Source of the DNA: an uncultured Campylobacter sp. | GTDB lineage: Bacteria; Campylobacterota; Campylobacteria; Campylobacterales; Campylobacteraceae | Assembly: GCA_934728065.1 (NCBI GenBank) | Contig: CAKVDW010000017.1 | Span: 1 to 31,813, forward strand | Length of the DNA stretch: 31,813 nt | Direction: 5' to 3' | Made by a program: the position numbers and the translations under genes | Notes under the pieces: generated by a model | Told to the model about the DNA's origin: nothing | What the model saw: the letters and a program-made list of their open reading frames with translations, nothing else | Databases searched by the model: none | Shown: piece by piece, positions 7,130 through 15,489 of the stretch | How positions within the stretch are numbered: position 1 is the first letter of the stretch | Layout: each line of letters starts with the position of its first letter

Positions 7130-9715
7130 ATGATGAGATCACTTTGGTCTGGCGTGTCTGGACTTAGAATGCACCAAATCGGTATGGATGTCGAGGGTAA
7201 CAACATTTCAAATGTTAATACCACAGGCTTTAAATACTCCCGCGTAAATTACGCCTCTATGTTTTCACAGACTATGGCTATTGCCACTCAGCCTACCACC
7301 ACAGGTTTGGGCGGTCAAAACCCTATGCAAATAGGACTTGGCGTGAATGCAAATTCAACTATGCGCGTTCATTCACAAGGCAATGTTTCAAGGACTGACA
7401 GAAACTACGATGTGGCTATTAACGGCAATGGTTTCTTTTTGGTAAGCCCTGATGGAGGCAACACTCAGTATATGACAAGAGACGGTTCATTCAACCTTGA
7501 TGCAGCTGGAAATTTCGTAAATAACGCTGGCTATGTCGTGCAAGGCTGGTTAAGAGATTCCGTTACAGGTGTGATTGACACCGCTTTACCAGCGGGAAAT
7601 CTTTCTTGGGACCCAGCGATGAGTTTGCCAGCTAACCCTAGCTCAGAAATTTCACTCACCGCCACACTCAACAGCGGACGCAGGATAGACCAACAAACAA
7701 GCCGTTTCATTTACAGCCTAGATTCAGTGCACGGTTACAGAGTAGATACAGGACAGCCAAATGATGAAAATGACCAAGGCAACACAGAATTTTACACCAC
7801 TTCAAGAAATGCTTTAGATGTAACGGAAAAGGGTGTGGATTTTGCCTCTATTTATAACACAAACACTTATGAGAATTTAAATTTAAGGGAGGGGCAGGGC
7901 TTTTGGGTGTCTTTTAAAGACTCTGAATACACAACCAACCAATCAGGTGCTCAAACCTTTGACTCAGGCAACAACAACGCACAAAACGGTGTTTATTTTT
8001 GGGGCGATAGTGTGAGAACGGTGAATCTTAACATTACCATAAACGGAGTAAATATCCAAAATGCAAATATAAGAAGCCTTGATGCAGCGATGACTTATAT
8101 CAACGAATTTACAACAGATAACGGCACAAGAGCTGGCACAGGCGTTAGAGCGCAAAAAAAGGCTGATGGCTCTGGTTTGGTTTTGGTTAATACCAATGCA
8201 AACGGCGAAACAGACAGTATGAAAAATATAAATTTAGTTGTCCAACCGGGTAACACCGCTGGAGAACTTTGGAATGTCCCACAAGTTGATGCGGCAACAG
8301 GGCAAAGACCTTTGGCAAACTATCAAGACACAGCAGCTGTTGCTGGTAACTCAACTTGGACAAACTTGGCTGATGACCCTAATAATCCGGGTAATCCTTT
8401 AAACAGAAGCACAGTGCAAGTTATCACCGCTCACAAATACACCTACACCGCTTCAACTGTGGATATACCAGCGATGATAAATCCAGATGGGGGTCCTCTT
8501 TTTGATGCTGCTGGGGCAAATGCAAACCCTCCAACTGATGTTGCTTCGGCAAATTATAGAGGTGCTGTTACAGGAAGCCTTTTAACCACTCAATCAAGGA
8601 CCTTTCATTCAACTGAGGATTTAAGAGAAAGACTTCAAAGAGATGCAAGGTATGGGGTGGATTATAATGGAGACGGTTTATTCACCGCACTTAATGATGT
8701 CAATGAAAAATCCACTTTAACTGTAGATAGCACAGGTCGTTATGTATGGACAAATAGAAACGAACAAACCAACCTCCCAGCAGAAGCCACAGGAAATGGT
8801 CAGGGGGCTGTAAATAATATACAGGCAAAGGATATGGCTTTTCAAGTAACTTCTTATAAAGATGATGCTAATCTTATAAGCAGTAATGACGCCTTAGCAA
8901 ATCTTTTTAGAGCTTGGCAAGGCACTTTAAGCACAGGAACACAGACAAAGAGTTCGAGCAAACACGCACTGAGTTCTTTTTCAACTTCTTTACAAATGTA
9001 TGACTCACTTGGCACAAAGCACCTTTTACGCGTGCAATGGACCAAGCACAACACCACAGTTGATGGGGGTAATGAATGGCAAATGATACTTCGCCTTGAT
9101 GAACCAGCCACCTTTAATGTAACAGGAGCTGGACGAAACAACATAATAGTAGGCTCTGTTCGCTTTGGAAATGACGGCGCTTTAATCGCTTATGACCCAG
9201 CAACCATTACCTTTAGTGGAAATAACGGCTCAGCTCCAAATCAAGTCGTTACTTTAAATTTAGGCGCAAATGGTGGCTTTAACGGACTTGTGAGCAATGA
9301 CCAAACCTCAGCTTTGGCTAAACAAGATACAGACGGGTATCCACCGGGGGTTTTAAGACAGGGTATGGAAAATACTAGAGTGGATCAAGAAGGCAATATA
9401 ATCGGCTCTTTTACAAATGGTATCAACCTTTACCTTGGCAAAATCGCAATGGGAAATGTTACAAACGATGCTGGACTTGAAGAAGTGGGCGGAAACCTTT
9501 ACAGGCTCAGCTCAAACTCAGGCTCACTCACCATAGGAACAGCTGGCACAGGCGGGCGTGGGGCTTTTCAAACCTCAGCACTTGAAGCCTCAAATGCTGA
9601 CTTGAGCTTGGCTTTAACGAACCTCATCGTTATACAAAGAGGGTATCAAGCCAACTCAAAAACCATAACAACAAGCGACCAAATGCTTAACACCCTACTT
9701 CAGCTTAAGCAGTAG
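7130..9715 (+). CDS. flgE: Flagellar hook protein FlgE
   Basis: The protein has 861 residues. The N-terminus MMRSLWSGVSGLRMHQIGMD, with GNNISNVNTTGFK shortly after, is the flagellar rod/hook basal-body domain. The C-terminus (LSLALTNLIVIQRGYQANSK, then QMLNTLLQLKQ) is the matching Flg_bbr_C domain that forms the inner coiled core. The long centre forms the outer, surface-exposed domains, which are enlarged and variable in Campylobacter, so the length is normal for the genus. The start is ATG 7130 (a second ATG at 7133) after an AAAAGGA site. The frame is open back to 7088, but that lies inside the sigma-54 promoter. The gene stands alone, without other flagellar genes next to it. Confidence 0.95.
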   Translation: MMRSLWSGVSGLRMHQIGMDVEGNNISNVNTTGFKYSRVNYASMFSQTMAIATQPTTTGLGGQNPMQIGLGVNANSTMRVHSQGNVSRTDRNYDVAINGNGFFLVSPDGGNTQYMTRDGSFNLDAAGNFVNNAGYVVQGWLRDSVTGVIDTALPAGNLSWDPAMSLPANPSSEISLTATLNSGRRIDQQTSRFIYSLDSVHGYRVDTGQPNDENDQGNTEFYTTSRNALDVTEKGVDFASIYNTNTYENLNLREGQGFWVSFKDSEYTTNQSGAQTFDSGNNNAQNGVYFWGDSVRTVNLNITINGVNIQNANIRSLDAAMTYINEFTTDNGTRAGTGVRAQKKADGSGLVLVNTNANGETDSMKNINLVVQPGNTAGELWNVPQVDAATGQRPLANYQDTAAVAGNSTWTNLADDPNNPGNPLNRSTVQVITAHKYTYTASTVDIPAMINPDGGPLFDAAGANANPPTDVASANYRGAVTGSLLTTQSRTFHSTEDLRERLQRDARYGVDYNGDGLFTALNDVNEKSTLTVDSTGRYVWTNRNEQTNLPAEATGNGQGAVNNIQAKDMAFQVTSYKDDANLISSNDALANLFRAWQGTLSTGTQTKSSSKHALSSFSTSLQMYDSLGTKHLLRVQWTKHNTTVDGGNEWQMILRLDEPATFNVTGAGRNNIIVGSVRFGNDGALIAYDPATITFSGNNGSAPNQVVTLNLGANGGFNGLVSNDQTSALAKQDTDGYPPGVLRQGMENTRVDQEGNIIGSFTNGINLYLGKIAMGNVTNDAGLEEVGGNLYRLSSNSGSLTIGTAGTGGRGAFQTSALEASNADLSLALTNLIVIQRGYQANSKTITTSDQMLNTLLQLKQ

Positions 9716-9998
9716 TTTGGGGGGTTTGAGGGCTTTTAAAGAGCTTTTTGGAGCTTTTTAGTTAGGCTTTTGGTTTTAGTTTTGCTTTAAGGCTTTGGCT
9801 TGGCTTGTGCTTTAGTTTAGGGCTTTAAAGCTTTTTTTGGTGGGTTTGGTTTTAGAGAGTTTTGAGAGAGTTTTTCGGTGGGTTTTTTGTGGCTCGGTTT
9901 GCTGTGGCTTTAAGGCTTTTTTGGGCTTTTTAGTTAGGCTTTTGGTTTTAGTTTTGCTTTAAGGCTTTGGCTTGGCTGTGGCTTTAAAGCAACCTAAC
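9716..9998. repeat. Non-coding G/T-rich stretch with a 53-bp direct repeat
   Basis: Downstream of flgE the plus strand is nearly free of C-only words and A-runs, made of GGCTTT, GGTTTTAG and GAGAGTTTT words. A 53-base segment at 9753-9805 recurs exactly at 9925-9977, 172 bases further on. No credible reading frame, tRNA or strong terminator hairpin is seen. Its composition is the strand-complement of the stretch before flgE. Confidence 0.8.
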
Positions 9999-10190
9999 TT
10001 GTCATATTGACTTGGTTTTTGTCATACTGAGCCATTTTTCATTGTCATATTGAGCGAATGCGAAATATCCACAAAGAATTTAAGACAAACTTTTAAATTT
10101 ATGGATACTTCGCTACGCTCAGTATGACAACAAAAGAAACTAGTATGACAATTTTATATAAGTATGACAATAAAGAAGTCAGTATGACAA
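9999..10190. repeat. REP/BIME-like palindromic element, copy B
   Basis: The core at 10042-10130 begins TTGTCATATTGAGCGAATG and ends CTTCGCTACGCTCAGTATGACAA. Its loop carries ATCCACAAAGAA and TTTTAAATTTATGGATAC, matching the reverse complement of copy A at 6558-6774. TTGTCATAC-type words at 9999, 10019 and 10042, and GTATGACAA words at 10122, 10143, 10162 and 10182, keep a spacing of 19-23 bases. Confidence 0.85.
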
Positions 10191-10202
10191 AGAAAATAAG
10201 GT

Positions 10203-10799
10203 TTAGTTTTTAGTGCTTTTAACCTTGATATAAACAAGGCTTGAAAGCAAAACAAGCGCTAAAATGATGATGAGAATTTCGTCTAAATATTGCTTTAAAA
10301 GCTCTTCGTTGTCTCCTACAAAATACCCAAGTGCGACTAAAATGCTGACCCAAATAAAGCTTCCCAAAGCCGTAAAAAGCACGAATTTAAACAAATTCAT
10401 TCTCACTAAACCAGCGGGCATTGAGATGTATTGACGGATGCCGGGCAAAAGGCGGCAAGTAAGGGTTGAAAATTCGCCGTGTTTGTTGAAAAAGGCTTCA
10501 AATTTGGCAAATTTTTGCTCATTTATGCCAAAGAATTTGCCCCATTTAAGCACAAAATTTCGTCCCCAAAAAAAGCAAATGTAATAATTTATCAAAGCCC
10601 CAAGCACAGAGCCAAGCACCCCGCAAAAGATTGCCACAAAGGCATTCATTTCGCCCTTGCTTGCTAAATACCCAGCAGGTATCATCACCACTTCGCTAGG
10701 AAAGGGGATAAAACAGCTTTCAACAGTCATTAAAAGCACTATGCCCAAATACCCCAAATCCTTAGCAAGTTCAAGGATAAAGCCCACAAATTCTTGCAA
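10203..10799 (-). CDS. DedA-family integral membrane protein
   Basis: The 198-residue protein shows the DedA (SNARE-associated/VTT) pattern: SCFIPFPSEVVMIPAGYLASKG near residues 28-49, a conserved central part ending FNKHGEFSTLTCRLLPGIRQYISMPAG (about 107-133), and several hydrophobic helices. DedA proteins act in the inner membrane as lipid flippases or in maintaining proton-motive force; undecaprenyl-phosphate transport is one proposed role. The likely start is TTG at 10799, four bases after the chemoreceptor stop, with AAAGGG as ribosome site. It is the last gene of the omp50-like operon. C. jejuni has a DedA gene next to its Omp50 gene (Cj1168c-Cj1170c as I recall), which supports orthology. 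Confidence 0.9.
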   Translation of the reverse strand: MQEFVGFILELAKDLGYLGIVLLMTVESCFIPFPSEVVMIPAGYLASKGEMNAFVAIFCGVLGSVLGALINYYICFFWGRNFVLKWGKFFGINEQKFAKFEAFFNKHGEFSTLTCRLLPGIRQYISMPAGLVRMNLFKFVLFTALGSFIWVSILVALGYFVGDNEELLKQYLDEILIIILALVLLSSLVYIKVKSTKN

Positions 10800-10803
10800 G
10801 AAT

Positions 10804-12456
10804 TTAGCCCTTTATGATTTTGTTAAGCACCTTGTCGCTCTTTTCAAGTTCGGCTGAGCGGTTCATTACATGGGTAACAATTTGCATTGATTCTTTAAGC
10901 AGCTCATCTATACTTGCCATAGAGTCTATAATGCCCTTAGTTTGTTGAGAAAGGGAGATTGACTGTTCATTTTGCTTGTTAATGTTGCTTACAACCTCAT
11001 CTATGTGTTGTTGAGTGGTGTTAAGGGCTTCTTGGGATTCTGCGCCGTCATCTTCAAGATTGACAAGTATGCCAGCATTTTCCTCTAAAGATTTGCTTAT
11101 ATTTGTAAGGTCGTTAATAACGCTTTTTATGTTGGTGCTGATTTCTGATATGCTATTATCCGTGCTTTCGGCAAGTTTTCGCACCTCATCAGCCACCACA
11201 GCAAAGCCCTTACCGTAATCCCCAGCTCTTGCAGCTTCAATGGCTGCATTAAGCGCAAGAAGGTTTGTTTGTTCGGCTATGTCGCTGATTAAAGAAAGGA
11301 CATTATTAATTTGCGCGACATTGTTTTTTAAGCCGCTGATTTGATTGTTAAGCTCGGTTTGGTTTTCTATACTTGAGTTAAGCTGTCCTAAAAGGCTTTG
11401 CATAGCACCGCCTGTGGTGTCTATGTGTCCTTTGCTTTCTTGGATTTTATCTTGGCTTTCATTGGCTAGGTTGATATTATTATCCAAACCAGCCACTATG
11501 GTGCGACCTGCTTGAACGCTTTTTGAGGTCTTGTCGCTAATGCCTGATATGTGGTTTTTAAGCTGATTTGAGTAGTTTGAAAGCTTGATGATTTCTTGTG
11601 TTGTTTGCTCGGCTATTTCGATGATTTTGTTCATTTTGAGCACATAGGCATTGACAAATTTAGAGATGATTGAAAGTTCGTCCTTTTCGCCCCTTACTAT
11701 GTTTAAAAAGCCTGTTTGTTTTGTTTCTTTAAGATAATTAACGATAATTTCTGAATCCCTTTGGAAATTCTTTAAAAGTTTATAAGAGAGGACAATGGCT
11801 AATAAATTTACGCTCAAAGAAACAATAAGCACAGCAAGTATAGTCCAAGCTAAGGCTTTAGCCTCATCTTTTAAGTTGATTGTCTCGCTTAAATCTATGC
11901 TGATGACTTGAAAATCATCGCTCATTTCATCTAAAGAGTGGGAAATGCTGTCTGTTCTTTTATAAGTTCTTTGGATAAGATCATCAAAGATAGCCTTAAA
12001 AATAACCTGCAAATCAGAACACATTTTTTTGACATTATCCCTTGCGATGATGTCTTTGATTTTATCATAATATTTTTTTGCATCCTCATCATTTTTCACA
12101 AAGCTTTCATTCCAGCTTCGTATCATTTGCACTGTGATTCTTTTTGTGGCTGTATCATCAGGGTTTAAGACAAGTTTGAGCAAATTCGCATCAACAGTGC
12201 CTATAAATTCTAACTGCTCAACCAAATTTTCATTACGACTCATAAAGTCTCTTGTATTAACCAAAGTTTGTAGTGTTTTGGTAAAGGTTGTATAAATTTT
12301 GTCCGTGCTTTGCTCTATTTTTGAGGCAAAGTCGTTAAATATATAAAAAAAGACGAAGAAAATCAACGCCATTAAAACAACAAAGAAGTTGATTGTTCCA
12401 AAGCTCATATTGAGCTTGGAACAAAGGCTTAAATTTTTAAAACCGCCTTTAAACAT
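10804..12456 (-). CDS. Methyl-accepting chemotaxis protein with helical periplasmic domain
   Basis: This 550-residue receptor has a first membrane helix at about 22-41, a periplasmic region of about 160 residues that looks all-helical (four-helix-bundle type rather than Cache), a second membrane helix at about 203-226, and a long cytoplasmic coiled coil. The signalling tip is [20 protein letters not shown] and following residues to VRKLAE (about 395-429), where CheA and CheW bind. No obvious HAMP consensus is seen and there is no C-terminal KKKF-type tail. ATG 12456 follows AAGGA and starts 8 bases after the small periplasmic gene. It sits between genes that, as I recall, are adjacent in C. 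jejuni, suggesting a lineage-specific insertion or loss. The ligand is unknown; a link to the periplasmic neighbour is only positional. Confidence 0.9.
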   Translation of the reverse strand: MFKGGFKNLSLCSKLNMSFGTINFFVVLMALIFFVFFYIFNDFASKIEQSTDKIYTTFTKTLQTLVNTRDFMSRNENLVEQLEFIGTVDANLLKLVLNPDDTATKRITVQMIRSWNESFVKNDEDAKKYYDKIKDIIARDNVKKMCSDLQVIFKAIFDDLIQRTYKRTDSISHSLDEMSDDFQVISIDLSETINLKDEAKALAWTILAVLIVSLSVNLLAIVLSYKLLKNFQRDSEIIVNYLKETKQTGFLNIVRGEKDELSIISKFVNAYVLKMNKIIEIAEQTTQEIIKLSNYSNQLKNHISGISDKTSKSVQAGRTIVAGLDNNINLANESQDKIQESKGHIDTTGGAMQSLLGQLNSSIENQTELNNQISGLKNNVAQINNVLSLISDIAEQTNLLALNAAIEAARAGDYGKGFAVVADEVRKLAESTDNSISEISTNIKSVINDLTNISKSLEENAGILVNLEDDGAESQEALNTTQQHIDEVVSNINKQNEQSISLSQQTKGIIDSMASIDELLKESMQIVTHVMNRSAELEKSDKVLNKIIKG

Positions 12457-12464
12457 AAGGGTCC

Positions 12465-12701
12465 TTATTTACCCGCATAAGAAGCTTGGTTTGGGTTATC
12501 AGCCGCACCAGCTATCAGGCATTCTTTTAGGGCGGCTGCATCGTTTGCATCGCCTACTCTGTTATTGACCCATCTTTCTATTTGAGCCATAGTTTTTGAA
12601 GCTGGGTCTGGTGCTTGGTATTTGCTGCTTAAAGCCGCACAGTCAGCCCCAAAAACAAGCGCAGGACAAGCCAAAACAAAGCTTAAAAGTATCTTTCTCA
12701 T
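12465..12701 (-). CDS. Small secreted periplasmic protein (Cj1169c-like)
   Basis: The 78-residue product starts with a signal peptide ([19 protein letters not shown], cleavage likely before D20). About 59 mature residues follow, with two cysteines (CAALSSKY and LKECLIAG) that could form a disulfide. It has no recognised enzymatic motif. It follows the Omp50-like porin by 21 bases. Its only ribosome-site candidate is the GAGG at the edge of a G9 tract (12711-12719), so tract length could set spacing and hence translation. I recall a similar small periplasmic protein between DedA and Omp50 in C. jejuni. Function unknown. Confidence 0.8.
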   Translation of the reverse strand: MRKILLSFVLACPALVFGADCAALSSKYQAPDPASKTMAQIERWVNNRVGDANDAAALKECLIAGAADNPNQASYAGK

Positions 12702-12710
12702 AGGTTAAAT

Positions 12711-12719
12711 CCCCCCCCC
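12711..12719 (-). repeat. Poly-G tract (G9) over the ribosome site of the small periplasmic gene
   Basis: Nine consecutive C on the plus strand lie between the porin stop (12723) and the next ATG (12701). On the minus strand it reads GAGGGGGGGGGATTTAACCT before ATG, so the tract forms or overlaps the Shine-Dalgarno sequence. Confidence 0.9.
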
Positions 12720-12722
12720 TCA

Positions 12723-14168
12723 TTAAAATTTGACATTATATGTCAGCATTATATTATCAGCTATGCTTTCATAGCCTCTAACGCTATCTTTGCTTAAGGC
12801 TCCGCCTATTGGTAAGCCTCTGTTTGTATAGTCATTTTTGATATGAGTGTAGCTTAGTCTAAAAAATTGATTTCTATCAATTTGAGAGATGATATACACA
12901 TCATAAGCGTGTCCTCTGGTTGCTCTTATGTTTAAAGGGTCATTGATGCTAGGTCGGCTCATAGTATACCAGTAGCGAGAGCCGTAGAAGTATTCACCGC
13001 CAAGCTTAAAGAACTGAGAAAAGTCAAAGCGAAGTCCCACATGTCCAGCCCAAGCGTCTTTTTCGTTAAAGATTTTTTGTGTGGTGTTTGTCTGTGTAAC
13101 TACACCACCATTTACCATAGACATTTTTACATCTTGAGCATCAGAGCCTTTCATATAGCTTATAGAGCCAAAATAATTTATAGGCAGCCCAAAGATATTA
13201 TAAGCTTCAAAATGAGCTGTGGTTGTGTCTGTGGTGCCAAGATTTTGAGTGCCGTTTATCACTATATTTTGAACAGGAGTAGGAATTTTGTCAAAATACA
13301 CCGCTAAATCCTGCAAACGCACATAAGAAAGCATAAAGAGGTTATCAGCCATTCCCATAAAGCCTAAAGGCAATTTAGTCTCAGCTATGGCTATATATAA
13401 ATTTGAATCAGCCTTATCCCCAGCAGGAGCAGTCCAGTCTCTTAAAATCCCTGAAGCCTCATCAAACTGATAAACCTTTCCATAACCACCTCTTAAAGCA
13501 AAGTTATAATACTCTAAAAAGCTTGGTTTATAAGTCAAAATGGCTGCATCGCCTAGCAAATTCACAGTCAAAGCTGGATAAGTGCTTTGTCTTAAGGCGT
13601 TGTTTCTTATGTTAAAACCAGGTCCTTCAGTTCCTGGTTGTCGTCCTAAAGTAAGCACAAGTTCCTTGCTCGCATACAAATCCACATAAGCTCTGGTTAC
13701 ATAAAGATACTGCCCACTTAAGCGAGTGTTGCGACCTGCTTCTACATCTAAGGCGTGGTTGTCATAAGTTGGGTCCATCATACCCCAATTTTTCGCCATA
13801 GAAAGTCGTCCGTGAAATTTGGTGTAGCTGTTAATGTCTGCTGAGAGGTTGAGGTTAAGCTCATTTGCCCATTTGTTGTGTCCGTAGTAGGAGCTGTGGT
13901 CTTGTGTGAGCTGTCTTCCGTTTCCTTTGGCTTGATATTTTGTTTCACCAACGCCTAAAGTAAAGTCAAGCCCTATATTGAGCTTATCAAGACTAGACTT
14001 AAATTCGTTTGAATCCACTCTATCCTCAAGCTCTGCTAATCTTTGCTCAAGGCTTTGGGTTTGTTGATAGCCTTGAAAACCTTGTGAAGCGCCCCTTTGT
14101 GGTGGAGCTGCGAACAAAGAAGTGGCTAAAACGCAAGCTGTTGTCGTTAAGATGGCATTCTTTTTCAT
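12723..14168 (-). CDS. omp50: Omp50-like outer-membrane porin (DUF3373 family)
   Basis: The 481-residue protein has a signal peptide (MKKNAILTTTACVLATSLFA). A short coiled-coil segment (SLEQRLAELEDRVDSNEF) follows, then a long beta-barrel region with alternating hydrophobic strands and a terminal strand ending NIMLTYNVKF, the aromatic C-terminus used in outer-membrane assembly. It matches the Campylobacter Omp50/DUF3373 type. ATG 14168 follows AAGGAAAA. An earlier TTG at 14195 would read through the A16 tract as poly-Lys and is rejected. It heads an operon with the small periplasmic protein, a chemoreceptor and DedA. Its C. jejuni counterpart (Cj1170c) has also been described as a tyrosine kinase; nothing here bears on that. 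Confidence 0.82.
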   Translation of the reverse strand: MKKNAILTTTACVLATSLFAAPPQRGASQGFQGYQQTQSLEQRLAELEDRVDSNEFKSSLDKLNIGLDFTLGVGETKYQAKGNGRQLTQDHSSYYGHNKWANELNLNLSADINSYTKFHGRLSMAKNWGMMDPTYDNHALDVEAGRNTRLSGQYLYVTRAYVDLYASKELVLTLGRQPGTEGPGFNIRNNALRQSTYPALTVNLLGDAAILTYKPSFLEYYNFALRGGYGKVYQFDEASGILRDWTAPAGDKADSNLYIAIAETKLPLGFMGMADNLFMLSYVRLQDLAVYFDKIPTPVQNIVINGTQNLGTTDTTTAHFEAYNIFGLPINYFGSISYMKGSDAQDVKMSMVNGGVVTQTNTTQKIFNEKDAWAGHVGLRFDFSQFFKLGGEYFYGSRYWYTMSRPSINDPLNIRATRGHAYDVYIISQIDRNQFFRLSYTHIKNDYTNRGLPIGGALSKDSVRGYESIADNIMLTYNVKF

Positions 14169-14176
14169 CTTTTTCC

Positions 14177-14192
14177 TTTTTTTTTTTTTTTT
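14177..14192 (-). repeat. Poly-A tract (A16) in the omp50 leader
   Basis: Sixteen T on the plus strand, read as A16 on the coding strand, sit directly before the GG of the porin ribosome site. Length change would alter leader RNA or RNA stability but not the protein. Confidence 0.85.
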
Positions 14193-14230
14193 CAAAGTTT
14201 AGACTGTAAATCGTCATTTTTGAAATTTAT

Positions 14231-14236
14231 ATTATA
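14231..14236 (-). promoter_or_regulatory. -10 box of the omp50-like operon
   Basis: The minus strand reads TAGCTATAATATAAA, an extended TATAAT -10 as used by Campylobacter RpoD promoters, about 63 bases before the porin ATG. Confidence 0.7.
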
Positions 14237-14274
14237 GCTAAAAAATCAAAGATTAAGATAAAATTAGCAAATTT

Positions 14275-15489
14275 TTACCACTTAAGCAAAAATTCACTCC
14301 CCTCGCCAAGCTTTGAGGAGCAAGAAATTTCTATATTATACTCTTTGCAAATGCTTTTAACTAAGCTAAGTCCTATGCCAAAACCGCCTTGGTCCTTGTT
14401 AAAACGGGCGTAGCGTTCAAAAATTTTTGTGAGATTTTTTTCATCTATGCCATAACCACTGTCTTTTATGCTAAGACTTTTTTCATCAAGTTTTACTGTT
14501 ATGCTGCCGCCTTTTTTGTTGTATTTTATGGCGTTGCTGATAAGATTATCAAGCATTTTGTTTATCTTGCTTTTACTTGCCATTAAACTCGCCTCGCCCT
14601 TTAAATCAACGCTTAAGGTAAGTTTTTTTTGCTCAAAAAAGAGTTTAAAATACTCTAATCTTTCTTTAACAAGCTCTTTGATGAGAAGTTTTTGTTCCTC
14701 ATTTGAAATGGTATCAGGGAAGGTTAAAAAGATAAGGTCTGAATAAGTTTGAGAAAGGGTTTTTGCGGCAAGTTTGATTCTGCCAAATTTGGTGTTGTCA
14801 AGCTGTTGTTTTTCAAGCTGTTCTATACTCAGTAAAATCACGCTTAAGGGCGTATTTATCTCGTGGGTGAAGTCTTTGATGAAAGAATTAAGCGTTGTGA
14901 TTTTGCTTTCAAGGGGTTTAAGGGCTATTTTAACCAAAAGATAAGAGATGAGGGAGATGAGTAAAAAGCTTGAAAGGGCATAGAGTAAAATTTTAGAGCG
15001 GATTAAAAAAAGCTCCTCGCTAATGTCATCACCTTGAATGACAGTTCTTAATAAGCTTTCTTGGATTTGCTCTTCTTCTAGCTCATCTTGTTCATCCTCA
15101 CCCCCTAAAAAATACGCCGATGAACGCATTATCCTTGTGTAAAAAACTACTCCTTTATATACGCCTCTGTTTTTTAAACTTGTTTGCATATTAAAAGGTT
15201 CAAGCTCAAGGGTCGAACAAAGGGGACTGTTTTTAGCATCAATGATAGCAAATTTAATGTTTGAAACAGAGCTTATATCTTTGCATACTTGATTTATAGG
15301 CGTGTAGCGAGAATTTACAACGCTTAAAACTATGGTTCTGTGAGTGTCTTTGAGCTTAGCTGTTTTGTCAAAAAGCAACTCATCATAAAGCTTTTCATAC
15401 CAAAGCGTGAATAAAACGCCCAAAAATACGCCCGTTGTGCTAAGATAAATGAGTAAAATCCACCTTGATACCCATTTAGCTTCCAACAT
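14275..15489 (-). CDS. dccS: Sensor histidine kinase (DccS-like)
   Basis: The 404-residue kinase has a membrane helix at about 10-30, a periplasmic sensing region to about 163 with an acidic stretch (GGEDEQDELEEEQ), and a second helix at about 165-187. The catalytic core has the H-box DFTHEINTP (His209 phosphorylated), N-box NLISNAIKYN (about 315-324), G1 KDSGYGI and G2 FGIGLSLVK. Its start overlaps the regulator gene by 14 bases, so the pair is co-translated. Synteny with a hemerythrin gene on the other side matches C. jejuni Cj1222c-Cj1224, where DccRS controls envelope and periplasmic genes important for colonisation. The signal it senses is not evident. Confidence 0.87.
   Translation of the reverse strand: MLEAKWVSRWILLIYLSTTGVFLGVLFTLWYEKLYDELLFDKTAKLKDTHRTIVLSVVNSRYTPINQVCKDISSVSNIKFAIIDAKNSPLCSTLELEPFNMQTSLKNRGVYKGVVFYTRIMRSSAYFLGGEDEQDELEEEQIQESLLRTVIQGDDISEELFLIRSKILLYALSSFLLISLISYLLVKIALKPLESKITTLNSFIKDFTHEINTPLSVILLSIEQLEKQQLDNTKFGRIKLAAKTLSQTYSDLIFLTFPDTISNEEQKLLIKELVKERLEYFKLFFEQKKLTLSVDLKGEASLMASKSKINKMLDNLISNAIKYNKKGGSITVKLDEKSLSIKDSGYGIDEKNLTKIFERYARFNKDQGGFGIGLSLVKSICKEYNIEISCSSKLGEGSEFLLKW

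Noticed and set aside
9999..10190. Regularly spaced TTGTCATAC/GTATGACAA words as a CRISPR array
   Set aside because: The repeated word is only 9 bases, spacers are 9-14 bases, orientation flips at the hairpin, and no cas gene is near.
14169..14195. Upstream TTG start for the porin
   Set aside because: It would encode a poly-lysine stretch from the A16 tract ahead of a perfect signal peptide; ATG 14168 has AAGGAAAA at proper spacing.
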